DNA of 64,000 nt from Streptomyces griseoloalbus. GTDB taxonomy: Bacteria > Actinomycetota > Actinomycetes > Streptomycetales > Streptomycetaceae. The translations under genes were made by a program, and so were the position numbers. The stretch spans positions 124,001 to 188,000 of the forward strand of contig BMUD01000009.1 in NCBI GenBank assembly GCA_014650015.1. Reading direction: 5' to 3'. Numbering within the stretch: position 1 is the stretch's first letter; the number at the start of each line of letters is the position of its first letter. Under the pieces are notes generated by a model, which was given only the letters and a program-made list of their open reading frames with translations, made no database searches and had not been told where the DNA came from. Positions 34,573 through 42,939 of the stretch are shown here, in pieces.

Positions 34573-36207
34573 ATGGCAAGCACCACGCACACCGTGACCA
34601 ACCAGGCTCCCCCGCTGGTGCAGTACGACGTGTTCGGCGCCGACCGGGCCCTGGTGGAGGCGGTCGAGCGGCATCTGGACCCGCAGGTGCTGGAGGAGGG
34701 ACGCTCCGAGTTGGCGGCGCTCGGGCGGGCGGCCGGCTCCGCGCAGGTGCAGGAGTGGGGGGTGCAGGCCAATGAGCATCCGCCGCGGCTGCGCACCCAC
34801 GACCGCTACGGTCACCGGATCGACGAGGTCGACTTCCACCCCGCCTGGCACCGGCTGCTCGGCAAGGGCGTCTCGGCGGGGCTGACGGCGGCCTGGGCGC
34901 GGCCGGGCGGGCATGTGCGGCGGGCGGCGGCGTTCCAGGTGTGGACGCAGGTCGAGGCCGGCAACGGCTGCCCGCTGTCGATGACCCACGCGGCGGTCCC
35001 CGCGCTGCGTACGGACCCGGCGCTGGCGGCGGTCTGGGAGCCCCGGCTGACCTCGGTGATCTACGATCCCGCACCGCGGCCCGCCGGGCAGAAGGCCGGT
35101 GCCCTGTTCGGGATGGGCATGACGGAGAAGCAGGGCGGCAGCGACGTACGGGCGAACACGACGGCCGCGCGGTCGCTGGCGGAGGACGGCGCGTACGAGC
35201 TGACCGGGCACAAGTGGTTCTGCTCGGCGCCCATGTCGGACGCCTTCCTGGTGCTGGCGCAGGCGCCCGGAGGGGTCACGTGCTTCCTGGTGCCGCGGGT
35301 GCTGGAGGACGGCACGCGCAACGTGTTCCTCATCCAGCGGCTCAAGGACAAGCTGGGCAACCGGTCCAACGCCTCCGCCGAGGTCGAGTTCGACGGGACG
35401 TGGGCGCGCCGGGTCGGGGACGAGGGGCAGGGGGTGCGCACCATCATCGGGATGGTGGCGGCGACCCGGCTCGACTGTGTGCTGGGCTCGGCGGGGCTGA
35501 TGCGCCAGGCCGTGGCGCAGGCGGTGCACCACTGCACGTATCGCGAGGCGTTCGGCGGGAAGCTCGTCGACAAGCCGCTGATGCGCAACGTGCTCGCCGA
35601 TCTCGCGCTGGAGTCGGAGGCCGCCACCACGCTGGCGCTGCGGCTGGCGGCGGCGTACGACGACGGCGGGGAGCAGGAGCGGGCGCTGCTGCGGATCGCG
35701 GTGCCGGCGGCCAAGTACTGGGTGACCAAGCGGTGCGCGCCGGTCGCGGTGGAGGCGGCGGAGTGCCTGGGCGGGAACGGGTACGTCGAGGAGTCGGGGA
35801 TGCCCCGGCTGGTGCGGGAGTCGCCGCTGAACTCGATCTGGGAGGGCGCGGGCAACGTGCAGGCGCTGGATGTGCTGCGGGCGCTGCGCCGGGAGCCGGG
35901 GGCGCTGGACGCGTATCTGCGGGAGATCGGGCAGGCGCGGGGGGCGGATCACCGGCTGGACGGGGCGATCAAGAACCTGCTGACCGAACTGGCGGATCTG
36001 GAGGGCGTCGAAGGGCGGGCGCGGCGGCTGGTGGAGCGGCTGGCACTGGTGCTCCAGGGGTCGCTGCTGGTGCGGTACGCGCCACCGCAGGTGGCGGACG
36101 CGTTCTGCGCGGCGCGGCTGGGCGGGGAGGGGGGCGCGGCCTTCGGGACGCTGCCGCACACGCTGGATCTCGCGTCGGTCGTGGAGCGGGCCCGGCCGGT
36201 GTCCTGA
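34573..36207 (+). CDS. AidB-like acyl-CoA dehydrogenase
   Basis: The protein has 544 residues, longer than the usual ~380 for acyl-CoA dehydrogenases and matching the AidB/isovaleryl-like group. GMGMTEKQGGSDVRANTT and LTGHKWFCSAPMSDAFLVLA are the FAD-binding middle-domain motifs. YREAFGGKLVDKPLMRNVLADL, ECLGGNGYVEESGMPRLVRE and NSIWEGAGNVQALDVLR form the C-terminal helical domain; Glu of WEGAGN is the usual base position. It may oxidise a branched acyl-CoA or act in alkylation defence as AidB does. A strong terminator follows it directly. Confidence 0.9.
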   Translation: MASTTHTVTNQAPPLVQYDVFGADRALVEAVERHLDPQVLEEGRSELAALGRAAGSAQVQEWGVQANEHPPRLRTHDRYGHRIDEVDFHPAWHRLLGKGVSAGLTAAWARPGGHVRRAAAFQVWTQVEAGNGCPLSMTHAAVPALRTDPALAAVWEPRLTSVIYDPAPRPAGQKAGALFGMGMTEKQGGSDVRANTTAARSLAEDGAYELTGHKWFCSAPMSDAFLVLAQAPGGVTCFLVPRVLEDGTRNVFLIQRLKDKLGNRSNASAEVEFDGTWARRVGDEGQGVRTIIGMVAATRLDCVLGSAGLMRQAVAQAVHHCTYREAFGGKLVDKPLMRNVLADLALESEAATTLALRLAAAYDDGGEQERALLRIAVPAAKYWVTKRCAPVAVEAAECLGGNGYVEESGMPRLVRESPLNSIWEGAGNVQALDVLRALRREPGALDAYLREIGQARGADHRLDGAIKNLLTELADLEGVEGRARRLVERLALVLQGSLLVRYAPPQVADAFCAARLGGEGGAAFGTLPHTLDLASVVERARPVS

Positions 36208-36235
36208 GGGGCGGTGCGGAACAGGCGGGTGCGAC

Positions 36236-36273
36236 GCGGGGGTGGTGCTGCGCCGACACGGCACCACCCCCGC
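36236..36273 (+). terminator. Terminator of the acyl-CoA dehydrogenase gene
   Basis: GCGGGGGTGGTGC (36236-36248) and GCACCACCCCCGC (36261-36273) form a perfect 13-bp stem with a 12-nt loop, 28 nt after the stop codon. Confidence 0.8.
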
Positions 36274-36324
36274 CGCACGGGCCCCTTACGAGCCGTGGAC
36301 GCCGCTCGGGACGGCGTCGCTCAA

Positions 36325-36373
36325 GTTTCAAACAGTCGAGGGCCGGACCACCAGGGTTGCAATGGGTTGCAAC
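36325..36373. promoter_or_regulatory. Two palindromes upstream of the GAF-domain regulator
   Basis: GTTTCAAAC at 36325-36333 is a perfect 9-nt palindrome. GTTGCAA-TGGG-TTGCAAC at 36356-36373 is a perfect inverted repeat with 7-bp arms. Both are AT-rich for this genome and lie 52-100 nt upstream of ATG 36426, suitable for autoregulation. Confidence 0.5.
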
Positions 36374-36425
36374 TTGGGGGCGCGGGTGGCCGTACCGGCC
36401 GTCCTCGCCGGGGGCGGACGGCAGT

Positions 36426-37763
36426 ATGAGGACGACAGCCTTTCTTCCGGGAGGACCGGTGGCACTCTCGCCGAGGGACGTGACGCAGCTGGCCGCCGTC
36501 GACACGACGCGTGCGGCCCGGGTGCTCAGCGAGGTCCGCTCCGCCGCGCTCTCCGGGCAGCGCGCGCCCGTGGCTCCCCGCCCGGTGATCGGGCAGTCCT
36601 GGGAGCGGATGCTGCGCAGCGGCGTCGACCCGGATCACGACTTCCGCAGTGGGCTGCTGTCCCGTGAGGAGGTGCAGCGGCGCCGGGAGTCCTCGACGCT
36701 GCGGCATGTGCTGCCGGTACTGCGGGAGGGGCTGTTGTCGGTCGCGGACGTCGCCCACCACATCATGGTGGTGGCCGACGAGGAGGGCCGGGTCCTGTGG
36801 CGGGAGGGCAGCACGCCGGTGCTGCGCAAGGCCGACGGCCTGGGTTTCGAGATCGGCGCGGACTGGCGTGAGGACGTCGTCGGCACCAACGGTGTGGGCA
36901 CGCCGGCGGTGACGGGGCGTCCGGTGCAGGTCTTCGCCTCCGAGCATTTCGTGCGCTCGCACGCCACCTGGACGTGTGCCGGGGCACCGATCACGGACCC
37001 CCGGGACGGGCGGCTGATCGGTGTCGTGGACGTGAGCGGGCCGCTGGAGACGATGCATCCGGCCACGCTGGCCTGGGTCGACTCCGTGGCCAAGCTCGCC
37101 GAGGCACGGCTGCGGGAGATGCACGTGCGGTCGCTGGAGCGGCTGCGCGCGGTGGCGGCGCCGGTGCTGGCCCGGATCGACGGGCGTGCGCTGGTGGTGG
37201 ACCGGCACGGGTGGACGGCGGCGGTGACGGGGATGCCGTACACGGAGCGTCTGGCGCTGCCCACGTCGGTGTCGGCGGGGATGCGGTGGCTGCCGGCGCT
37301 GGGGCGGTGCTCGCTGGAGCCGCTTGCCGGGGGCTGGCTGGTGCGGGCCGCGGACGAGCCCGTGGCGCGCGACGCGACCCGGATCGTGCTGGACCTCAGG
37401 GGGCCGCGCCGCCGGTCGGTGCGGGTGTCCGGCGGGGCGGGCTCGTGGACCCGGGAACTGAGCCCCCGGCACGCCGAGTTGCTGTACCTGCTGGCCGTCC
37501 ACCGCGCCGGCCGCAGCGCCGCGGCCCTCGCCCGGGACGTCTTCGGCGACCCGGCCCGTACGGTGACGGTACGCGCGGAGATGTCCCGGATGCGGCGCTA
37601 CTTGGGGACCCTCCTGGACCACCGCCCCTACCGCTTCGCGGAAACCGCCGAGGTGGAGATCCTCCTCCCGGACGACCCCCACCGCCTCTTCCCCCACTCG
37701 GCGTCCCCGGCAGTGGGCGGCCGGCCCGCGCCGGGGCAGGCGGGGCAGTCGGCCGGCGGGTGA
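36426..37763 (+). CDS. GAF-domain transcriptional regulator (AcoR-like N-domain, HTH tail)
   Basis: The protein has 445 residues. PRPVIGQSWERMLRSGVDPD begins the sensor part as in AcoR-type regulators. A GAF domain spans about 105-235, with HHIMVVADEEGRVLWREG, GFEIGADWREDVVGTNGVGT and TDPRDGRLIGVVDVSGP. There is no AAA+ sigma-54 ATPase; instead the tail (ELSPRHAELLYLLAVHRAGRS, RAEMSRMRRYLG) looks like a winged helix. In Streptomyces such proteins often regulate aldehyde or alcohol dehydrogenases, but none is adjacent. Two palindromes upstream may be its own operator. Confidence 0.82.
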   Translation: MRTTAFLPGGPVALSPRDVTQLAAVDTTRAARVLSEVRSAALSGQRAPVAPRPVIGQSWERMLRSGVDPDHDFRSGLLSREEVQRRRESSTLRHVLPVLREGLLSVADVAHHIMVVADEEGRVLWREGSTPVLRKADGLGFEIGADWREDVVGTNGVGTPAVTGRPVQVFASEHFVRSHATWTCAGAPITDPRDGRLIGVVDVSGPLETMHPATLAWVDSVAKLAEARLREMHVRSLERLRAVAAPVLARIDGRALVVDRHGWTAAVTGMPYTERLALPTSVSAGMRWLPALGRCSLEPLAGGWLVRAADEPVARDATRIVLDLRGPRRRSVRVSGGAGSWTRELSPRHAELLYLLAVHRAGRSAAALARDVFGDPARTVTVRAEMSRMRRYLGTLLDHRPYRFAETAEVEILLPDDPHRLFPHSASPAVGGRPAPGQAGQSAGG

Positions 37764-37964
37764 GCGGGTGTTCCGTCAAGGCCGTCCGGGATCGCACAGG
37801 TGTGCCCGGGGGCCTGCTCCGGAGGTGGTTGGTGCACATGATTGCAGGGTCTTCACCTCCCGGGGCGGTCGGCTGCCGTAGCATCCGGGTACGGGCCACC
37901 CCATCTGCTCCACGGTCAACCCACGGATCACCGGACGCAGTTGGCCCGCCTCGGGAGGACGGCT

Positions 37965-39251
37965 ATGAAGCATCGCGGCAGACACCGCCGGCGCAGGCGG
38001 GGCAGGGCGTTGCGGGCGGCGCTGGCCGGGACCGCCCTCGCGCTGACCGCGGCCGCCACCATGATCAGTGCCTCGCAGGCCACGAACGCCGCCGACCCCG
38101 GGGCGCTGAAGCCGCTGACCGCGTCCGCCGAGACCACACCGCTGCGACTGACCGAGCACGACGTCCCGCGCGACGCGCTGGACCGGCTCTCCGACGCGAT
38201 GGGCCGGCCCGTGGGTGTCGGTGACGTGCTCGCCGACCCCGACGGCTCCCTGCGCGACGCGGAGGACTGTACGGCCGACGACCGGCGTCCCCTGCCGGTC
38301 GAGCCGGCCGCGACGCGGGCGTACTGCTGGCCGGGTGCCGACACCGACGGCTGGCGGCCCGGCGCGGTGACCACCTCCGGGGACGCGGACGACGACGGCC
38401 GCTGGGGCGAGCACCGGGTGATCCTCTCCGGCTGGAGTCAGGCGGGCACGACGGCCGAGGGCGGTCTCGCCCGTGTCGCCTTCGTCGACGCCGGTGACCC
38501 GGACCGCCTCGGCTACACCTGGGTCCTGCTGACCGTTCCGGTGGACGAGGGCCGCGGCTACCGCGGGCTCGGCTCCGCCGTGTCCGGAATGGTCTGGTAC
38601 CAGGACAAGCTGCTGGTCACCGCCGGCCGGGGCGAGGCCGGGGCGCTGTACGTGTACGACGTGGACCGGGTCCAGCGGGCCACCGTGGACGGCCCGTCCG
38701 TCGGCCGGGTGCCCGGCGGCTGGTCGGCGGGCGGGGCGCGGTACGTCCTGCCGGCCGTCGCCTCCTACCGGGCGAACGGGGCCGGCGCGCCCCTGCCGGG
38801 CGGTATCTCCCTGGACCGCAGCACCGCACCCGACAGCCTGGTCGCGCACGAGGCGACGCCCGCGGACGGCGACGGACCGACCCGGCTGTGGCGGTACGAC
38901 TTCAGCGCCGACCCGGCGCGTGCGGGTCTGCTGGACACCGACCCGGTCGCGCACGCGCACGCGGTCGCGGCGTACGAGACCGAGCTGACCGATGTGCGCG
39001 GTGTGCTGTCGTACCGGTCGGGCTGGTATCTGGGCCGGGTGACCGGGACGCCGGACGAGCGCGGCACACTGTGGCGGCAGGACACGGACGGGGCCCGTCC
39101 CACCCGCTGCGGGGCGGACGAGACGCACCGCTGCTGGAGCGGCCGGGCGACCTCCCTGTCCTACTGGCAGGAGACCGGGGAGCTCTGGTCCCAGTCCGGC
39201 CGCATGCTGTTCGCCCTGCCGCTGGCCTCGGTCGACCGGTCCCTCGACTAG
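37965..39251 (+). CDS. Secreted protein of unknown function, likely beta-propeller
   Basis: The protein has 428 residues. GGGAGGA lies 7 nt before the ATG. The Arg-rich N-terminus (RRRRRGRALRAALAG) and an Ala-rich stretch form an export signal cleaved near TNAADP. The mature protein has repeated strand pairs with Trp and Asp-Gly turns (HRVILSGWSQ, MVWYQDKLLVTAG, LYVYDVDRVQRATV, LSYRSGWYLGRV, TSLSYWQETGELWSQSGRML), suggesting a beta-propeller. No catalytic motif. It stands alone with its own terminator. Confidence 0.8.
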   Translation: MKHRGRHRRRRRGRALRAALAGTALALTAAATMISASQATNAADPGALKPLTASAETTPLRLTEHDVPRDALDRLSDAMGRPVGVGDVLADPDGSLRDAEDCTADDRRPLPVEPAATRAYCWPGADTDGWRPGAVTTSGDADDDGRWGEHRVILSGWSQAGTTAEGGLARVAFVDAGDPDRLGYTWVLLTVPVDEGRGYRGLGSAVSGMVWYQDKLLVTAGRGEAGALYVYDVDRVQRATVDGPSVGRVPGGWSAGGARYVLPAVASYRANGAGAPLPGGISLDRSTAPDSLVAHEATPADGDGPTRLWRYDFSADPARAGLLDTDPVAHAHAVAAYETELTDVRGVLSYRSGWYLGRVTGTPDERGTLWRQDTDGARPTRCGADETHRCWSGRATSLSYWQETGELWSQSGRMLFALPLASVDRSLD

Positions 39252-39253
39252 GA

Positions 39254-39293
39254 CCTGTCCCGGGGCCTGTCCTGGGACCTGCCCCGGGACAGG
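39254..39293 (+). terminator. Terminator after the secreted protein gene
   Basis: CCTGTCCCGGGGC (39254-39266) and GCCCCGGGACAGG (39281-39293) are perfectly complementary over 13 bp around a 14-nt loop, starting 2 nt after the stop codon. Confidence 0.8.
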
Positions 39294-39361
39294 CCTGGGA
39301 CCCGTCCGCGTCCTGATCAGGCGTTCGACAGATACTCGTGCCGGATGGTTCCCTTTCGGAC

Positions 39362-39934
39362 ATGACGACCATCCCCGTGACCACCTGGTCCCTGGAGCAG
39401 ACCGCGCCCACCGACCTCCTTCCGGCCGCCGCGCCCGAGGGGGATGTGCGGATCGTCCGTTCCGAGGTGCCCTCGCCCGAGTTCAGCCGCTTCCTGTACG
39501 CCTCGGTCGGCGGGGACATCCGCTGGACCGACCGGCTGGGCTGGACGTACGCGCAGTGGCTGGCGCACCTGGACCGGCCCGGCGTGGAGACCTGGGTCGC
39601 CCTCGACCGCGGGACGCCCGCGGGGTACGTGGAGCTGGAGGCACAGGAGGGCGGCACGGTGGAGATCGTCTACTTCGGGCTGCTGCCCGGCTTCCGGGGG
39701 CGGCGCATCGGCGGTCACCTGCTGTCGTACGGGGCGGCGCGCGCCTGGGACCTGGCGGAGCGGTGGCCGGGGCTGAAGCCGACCACACGGGTGTGGCTGC
39801 ACACCTGCAGCAAGGACGGCGAGCACGCCCTGGACAACTACCGGCGCCGGGGCTTCACCCTCTTCGACACCAAGGTCGAGGAAGAGGCCGAGGTGTCCAC
39901 GCCGGGCCCGTGGCCGGGCGCCTACCCCGCCTGA
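39362..39934 (+). CDS. GNAT-family N-acetyltransferase
   Basis: The protein has 190 residues. The acetyl-CoA binding motif is EIVYFGLLPGFRGRRIGGHLL (R/QxxGxG/A form: RGRRIGG), preceded by PAGYVELEAQEGG and followed by VWLHTCSKDGEHALDNYRRRGF. Substrate cannot be predicted. Apparent leaderless or weakly led start at 39362. It ends at a strong intrinsic terminator that separates it from the sulfur operon. Confidence 0.88.
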   Translation: MTTIPVTTWSLEQTAPTDLLPAAAPEGDVRIVRSEVPSPEFSRFLYASVGGDIRWTDRLGWTYAQWLAHLDRPGVETWVALDRGTPAGYVELEAQEGGTVEIVYFGLLPGFRGRRIGGHLLSYGAARAWDLAERWPGLKPTTRVWLHTCSKDGEHALDNYRRRGFTLFDTKVEEEAEVSTPGPWPGAYPA

Positions 39935-39972
39935 ACAGCGCGGACAAGACCGTCCGCACCGCTTGTGACCAA

Positions 39973-40009
39973 GGACACCCTCGTCTCTTACTTCGAGACA
40001 AGGGTGTCC
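39973..40009 (+). terminator. Intrinsic terminator between the GNAT gene and the sulfur operon
   Basis: GGACACCCTcGTCTC and GAGACaAGGGTGTCC pair as 9 + 5 bp with one internal mismatch and a 7-nt loop. They are followed by GCATTTT, one of the few U-rich tails in this window. Confidence 0.85.
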
Positions 40010-40061
40010 GCATTTTGGACGAAGCTGGACTGTGTCCAGATCGCCGTGACACGCTTCCGTC

Positions 40062-40145
40062 ATGCCTGGAACGGGAATCGCCTTGGTGAGTCGGCGGCAC
40101 GTCGACCTCGGCCGCATGTCCAGCGCCATCTGTCCGGCGCGCTGA
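40062..40145 (+). CDS. Leader peptide of the sulfur assimilation operon (27 residues)
   Basis: ATG 40062 encodes a 27-residue peptide containing SRRHVDLGRMSSAIC and a stop at 40145. The RRHVDLxR...C core recurs in small actinobacterial leader peptides in front of sulfite reductase and sulfonate genes, always with Cys near the end. It lies 178 nt upstream of sulfite reductase. Ribosome stalling at the Cys codon when cysteinyl-tRNA is scarce would be a natural sensor, but this mechanism is inferred. The coding segment was too short for standard gene calling. Confidence 0.75.
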   Translation: MPGTGIALVSRRHVDLGRMSSAICPAR

Positions 40146-40323
40146 GAGCACCCGGCAGCGCCCGACAGCTCTTCCTCGCCTTCCTCGCCCCACTCCCCGC
40201 GCAATGACGCGCACGTCTGTACGCGCGCCCGTATGCGCAGGTCAGAGCCTTCCGCCCGCCGCCCCTCACCGACGGCACCACGCGCCGACACCATCCATCG
40301 CTGTCCCGAAGGACGTATCAACC

Positions 40324-42021
40324 ATGGCCGCCACCCCGCAGAAGCCTGCCGCCGCGACTCCCCGCCGCAAGGTGAGCCGTCACCGCGGCGAGGGTCAGTG
40401 GGCAGCGGGTCACTTCACCCCGCTCAACGGCAACGAACAGTTCAAGAAGGACGACGACGGTCTCAATGTGCGGACACGCATTGAGACGATCTACTCCAAG
40501 CGCGGCTTCGACTCGATCGACCCCAACGACCTGCGCGGGCGGATGCGCTGGTGGGGCCTGTACACGCAGCGCAAGCCCGGGATCGACGGCGGCAAGACCG
40601 CGATCCTGGAGCCGGAGGAGCTGGACGACGAGTACTTCATGCTGCGGGTGCGCATCGACGGCGGCGCGCTGACCACGCGGCAGCTGCGGGTGATCGGCGA
40701 GATCTCGCAGGAGTTCGCGCGCGGCACCGCCGACATCACCGACCGGCAGAACGTCCAGTACCACTGGATCCGCATCGAGGACGTGCCCGCGATCTGGGAC
40801 CGCCTGGAGGCCGTCGGCCTCTCCACGGTCACCGCCTGCGGCGACACCCCCCGCGTGATGATCGGCTCCCCCGTCGCCGGCATCGCCGAGGACGAGATCA
40901 TCGACGGCACGCCGGCGCTGGAGGAGATCAAGCGGCGCGTCCTGGGCAACAAGGCGTACTCGAACCTCCCGCGCAAGTTCAAGACGGCCATCTCCGGCTC
41001 ACCGGCGCTGGACGTGGTGCACGAGATCAACGACGTCGCGTTCGTCGGCGTCCGCCACCCCGAGCACGGGCCGGGCTTCGACCTGTGGGTCGGCGGCGGT
41101 CTGTCCACCAACCCCAAGCTGGGTGTGCGGCTGGGCACCTGGGTGCCGGAGGAGGACGTCCCGGACGTCTACGAGGGCGTCCTGTCGATCTTCCGCGACT
41201 ACGGCTACCGCCGGCTGCGCAACCGTGCGCGCCTGAAGTTCCTGGTCGCCGACTGGGGCGCGGAGAAGTTCCGCCAGGTGCTGGAGGACGAGTACCTGGG
41301 ACGCGGGCTGACCGACGGGCCGGCGCCCGAGCAGCCGGTGCAGCAGTGGCGCGACCACATCGGCGTGCACCGTCAGAAGGACGGCCGCCACTACGTCGGT
41401 TTCGCCCCGCGCGTCGGCCGTGTCGACGGCACCACCCTCACCAAGATCGCCGATCTCGCGGAGGCGCACGGCTCGGGCCGGGTCCGTACCACCGTCGAGC
41501 AGAAGATGATCATCCTCGACGTCGAGGAGGACCGGGTCGACTCCCTCGTCGAGTCCCTGGAGGCGCTGGACCTCAGCGCCAGGCCCTCCCCGTTCCGGCG
41601 CGGCACCATGGCCTGCACCGGCATCGAGTTCTGCAAGCTCGCCATCGTCGAGACCAAGGCGCGCGGCGCCTCGCTGATCGACGAACTCGAGCGCCGCATC
41701 CCGGACTTCGACGAGCCGCTCACCATCAACCTCAACGGCTGCCCGAACGCCTGCGCCCGTATCCAGGTGGCGGACATCGGTCTCAAGGGCCAGCTCATGC
41801 TCAACGACCGGGGCGAGCAGGTCGAGGGCTACCAGGTGCACCTCGGCGGCGCGCTCGGCCTGGAGGCGGGCTTCGGCCGCAAGGTGCGCGGTCTGAAGGT
41901 CACCGCCGACGAACTGCCCGACTACATCGAGCGGGTGCTCAAGCGCTTCCAGGCGGAGCGCGAGGACGGCGAGCGGTTCGCGGCCTGGGTCGGCCGTGCC
42001 GCCGAGGAGGCCCTGTCGTGA
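40324..42021 (+). CDS. sir: Ferredoxin-type assimilatory sulfite reductase
   Basis: The protein has 565 residues. It reduces sulfite to sulfide with six electrons from ferredoxin. Two ferrodoxin-like/siroheme repeats are visible: TADITDRQNVQYHWIRIEDV with GDTPRVMIGSPVAG, and RRGTMACTGIEFCKLAIVETK followed by INLNGCPNACARIQVADIG. The four Cys of CTGIEFC and CPNAC hold the 4Fe-4S cluster coupled to siroheme. GAAGGA precedes the ATG. It is the first structural gene of the operon, with the zinc-ribbon gene overlapping its stop. Confidence 0.95.
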   Translation: MAATPQKPAAATPRRKVSRHRGEGQWAAGHFTPLNGNEQFKKDDDGLNVRTRIETIYSKRGFDSIDPNDLRGRMRWWGLYTQRKPGIDGGKTAILEPEELDDEYFMLRVRIDGGALTTRQLRVIGEISQEFARGTADITDRQNVQYHWIRIEDVPAIWDRLEAVGLSTVTACGDTPRVMIGSPVAGIAEDEIIDGTPALEEIKRRVLGNKAYSNLPRKFKTAISGSPALDVVHEINDVAFVGVRHPEHGPGFDLWVGGGLSTNPKLGVRLGTWVPEEDVPDVYEGVLSIFRDYGYRRLRNRARLKFLVADWGAEKFRQVLEDEYLGRGLTDGPAPEQPVQQWRDHIGVHRQKDGRHYVGFAPRVGRVDGTTLTKIADLAEAHGSGRVRTTVEQKMIILDVEEDRVDSLVESLEALDLSARPSPFRRGTMACTGIEFCKLAIVETKARGASLIDELERRIPDFDEPLTINLNGCPNACARIQVADIGLKGQLMLNDRGEQVEGYQVHLGGALGLEAGFGRKVRGLKVTADELPDYIERVLKRFQAEREDGERFAAWVGRAAEEALS

Positions 42022-42197
42022 GCGAGCGCGCGGCACCCTTCTACTGCCCCTACTGCGGCGACGAGGACCTTCGTCCCGGGGAACAGGGCCACGGCGCCTG
42101 GGAATGCGGAGCCTGCAACCGAGCCTTTCAGCTGCAGTTCCGCGGGCTGCTCGCCCGGGGACTCGAGCGATCCGACACGGGAGGGGACCGGACATGA
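42018..42197 (+). CDS. Small zinc-ribbon protein in the sulfur operon
   Basis: The protein has 59 residues. GTG 42018 overlaps the sulfite reductase stop, and its TGA overlaps the cysH ATG, so it is translated in a coupled chain. CPYCGDEDL at about 10-18 and CGACNRAFQL near 31-40 form a CxxC...CxxC zinc ribbon or rubredoxin-like knuckle. Conserved position between sir and cysH suggests a role in the pathway, perhaps redox or a regulatory partner, but its function is unknown. Confidence 0.8.
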   Translation: MSERAAPFYCPYCGDEDLRPGEQGHGAWECGACNRAFQLQFRGLLARGLERSDTGGDRT

Positions 42198-42904
42198 CGG
42201 CCGTTCAGGAAGAGCGCGGCACCGACGACCTGAAGGAACTGGCCGAGCGGGCGGGCCGCGACCTGGAGGACGCCTCCGCGCTGGAGATCCTCCAGTGGGC
42301 CGCCGAGACCTTCGGCAAGCGCTTCTGCGTGACCTCCTCGATGGAGGACGCGGTGGTCGCCCACCTCGCGTCCCGCGCACTGCCCGGGGTCGACGTGGTG
42401 TTCCTCGACACCGGCTACCACTTCCCGGAGACCATCGGCACCCGGGACGCGGTGGAGGCCGTGATGGACGTCAACGTCATCACGCTGACCCCGCGCCGGA
42501 CGGTCGCCGAGCAGGACGCGCAGTACGGGCCGAAGCTGCACGACCGCGACCCGGACCTGTGCTGCAAGCTGCGCAAGGTGCGGCCGCTGGAGGAGGGCCT
42601 CGAGAACTATCTGGCCTGGGCGACCGGCCTGCGCCGCGACGAGTCCCCGACCCGGGCGAACACCCCGGTCGTCGGCTGGGACGAGAAGCGGCAGAAGGTC
42701 AAGATCTCCCCCATCGCACGGTGGTCACAGGAAGACGTGGACGCGTACGTCGCCGAGCACGGCGTCCTCACCAATCCGCTGCTGATGGACGGTTACGCCT
42801 CCGTGGGCTGCGCGCCCTGCACCCGCCGGGTGCTGGAGGGCGAGGACGCCCGTGCCGGCCGCTGGGCGGGCCGCTCCAAGACCGAGTGCGGACTGCACGG
42901 CTGA
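42194..42904 (+). CDS. cysH: APS/PAPS reductase CysH (assimilatory)
   Basis: The protein has 236 residues. It reduces adenylyl sulfate to sulfite with thioredoxin. FCVTSSMEDAVVAHLA is the PP-loop, FLDTGYHFPETIGTRD the substrate strand. Paired cysteines DLCCKLRKV and GCAPCTRRV supply a 4Fe-4S cluster, which marks APS-specific reductases, and KTECGLHG at the C-terminus carries the catalytic Cys. The ATG overlaps the previous stop (ATGA). Confidence 0.95.
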   Translation: MTAVQEERGTDDLKELAERAGRDLEDASALEILQWAAETFGKRFCVTSSMEDAVVAHLASRALPGVDVVFLDTGYHFPETIGTRDAVEAVMDVNVITLTPRRTVAEQDAQYGPKLHDRDPDLCCKLRKVRPLEEGLENYLAWATGLRRDESPTRANTPVVGWDEKRQKVKISPIARWSQEDVDAYVAEHGVLTNPLLMDGYASVGCAPCTRRVLEGEDARAGRWAGRSKTECGLHG

Positions 42905-42939
42905 CCATGACCGCGCCTTCAACGAACCAGGAGACCGAC

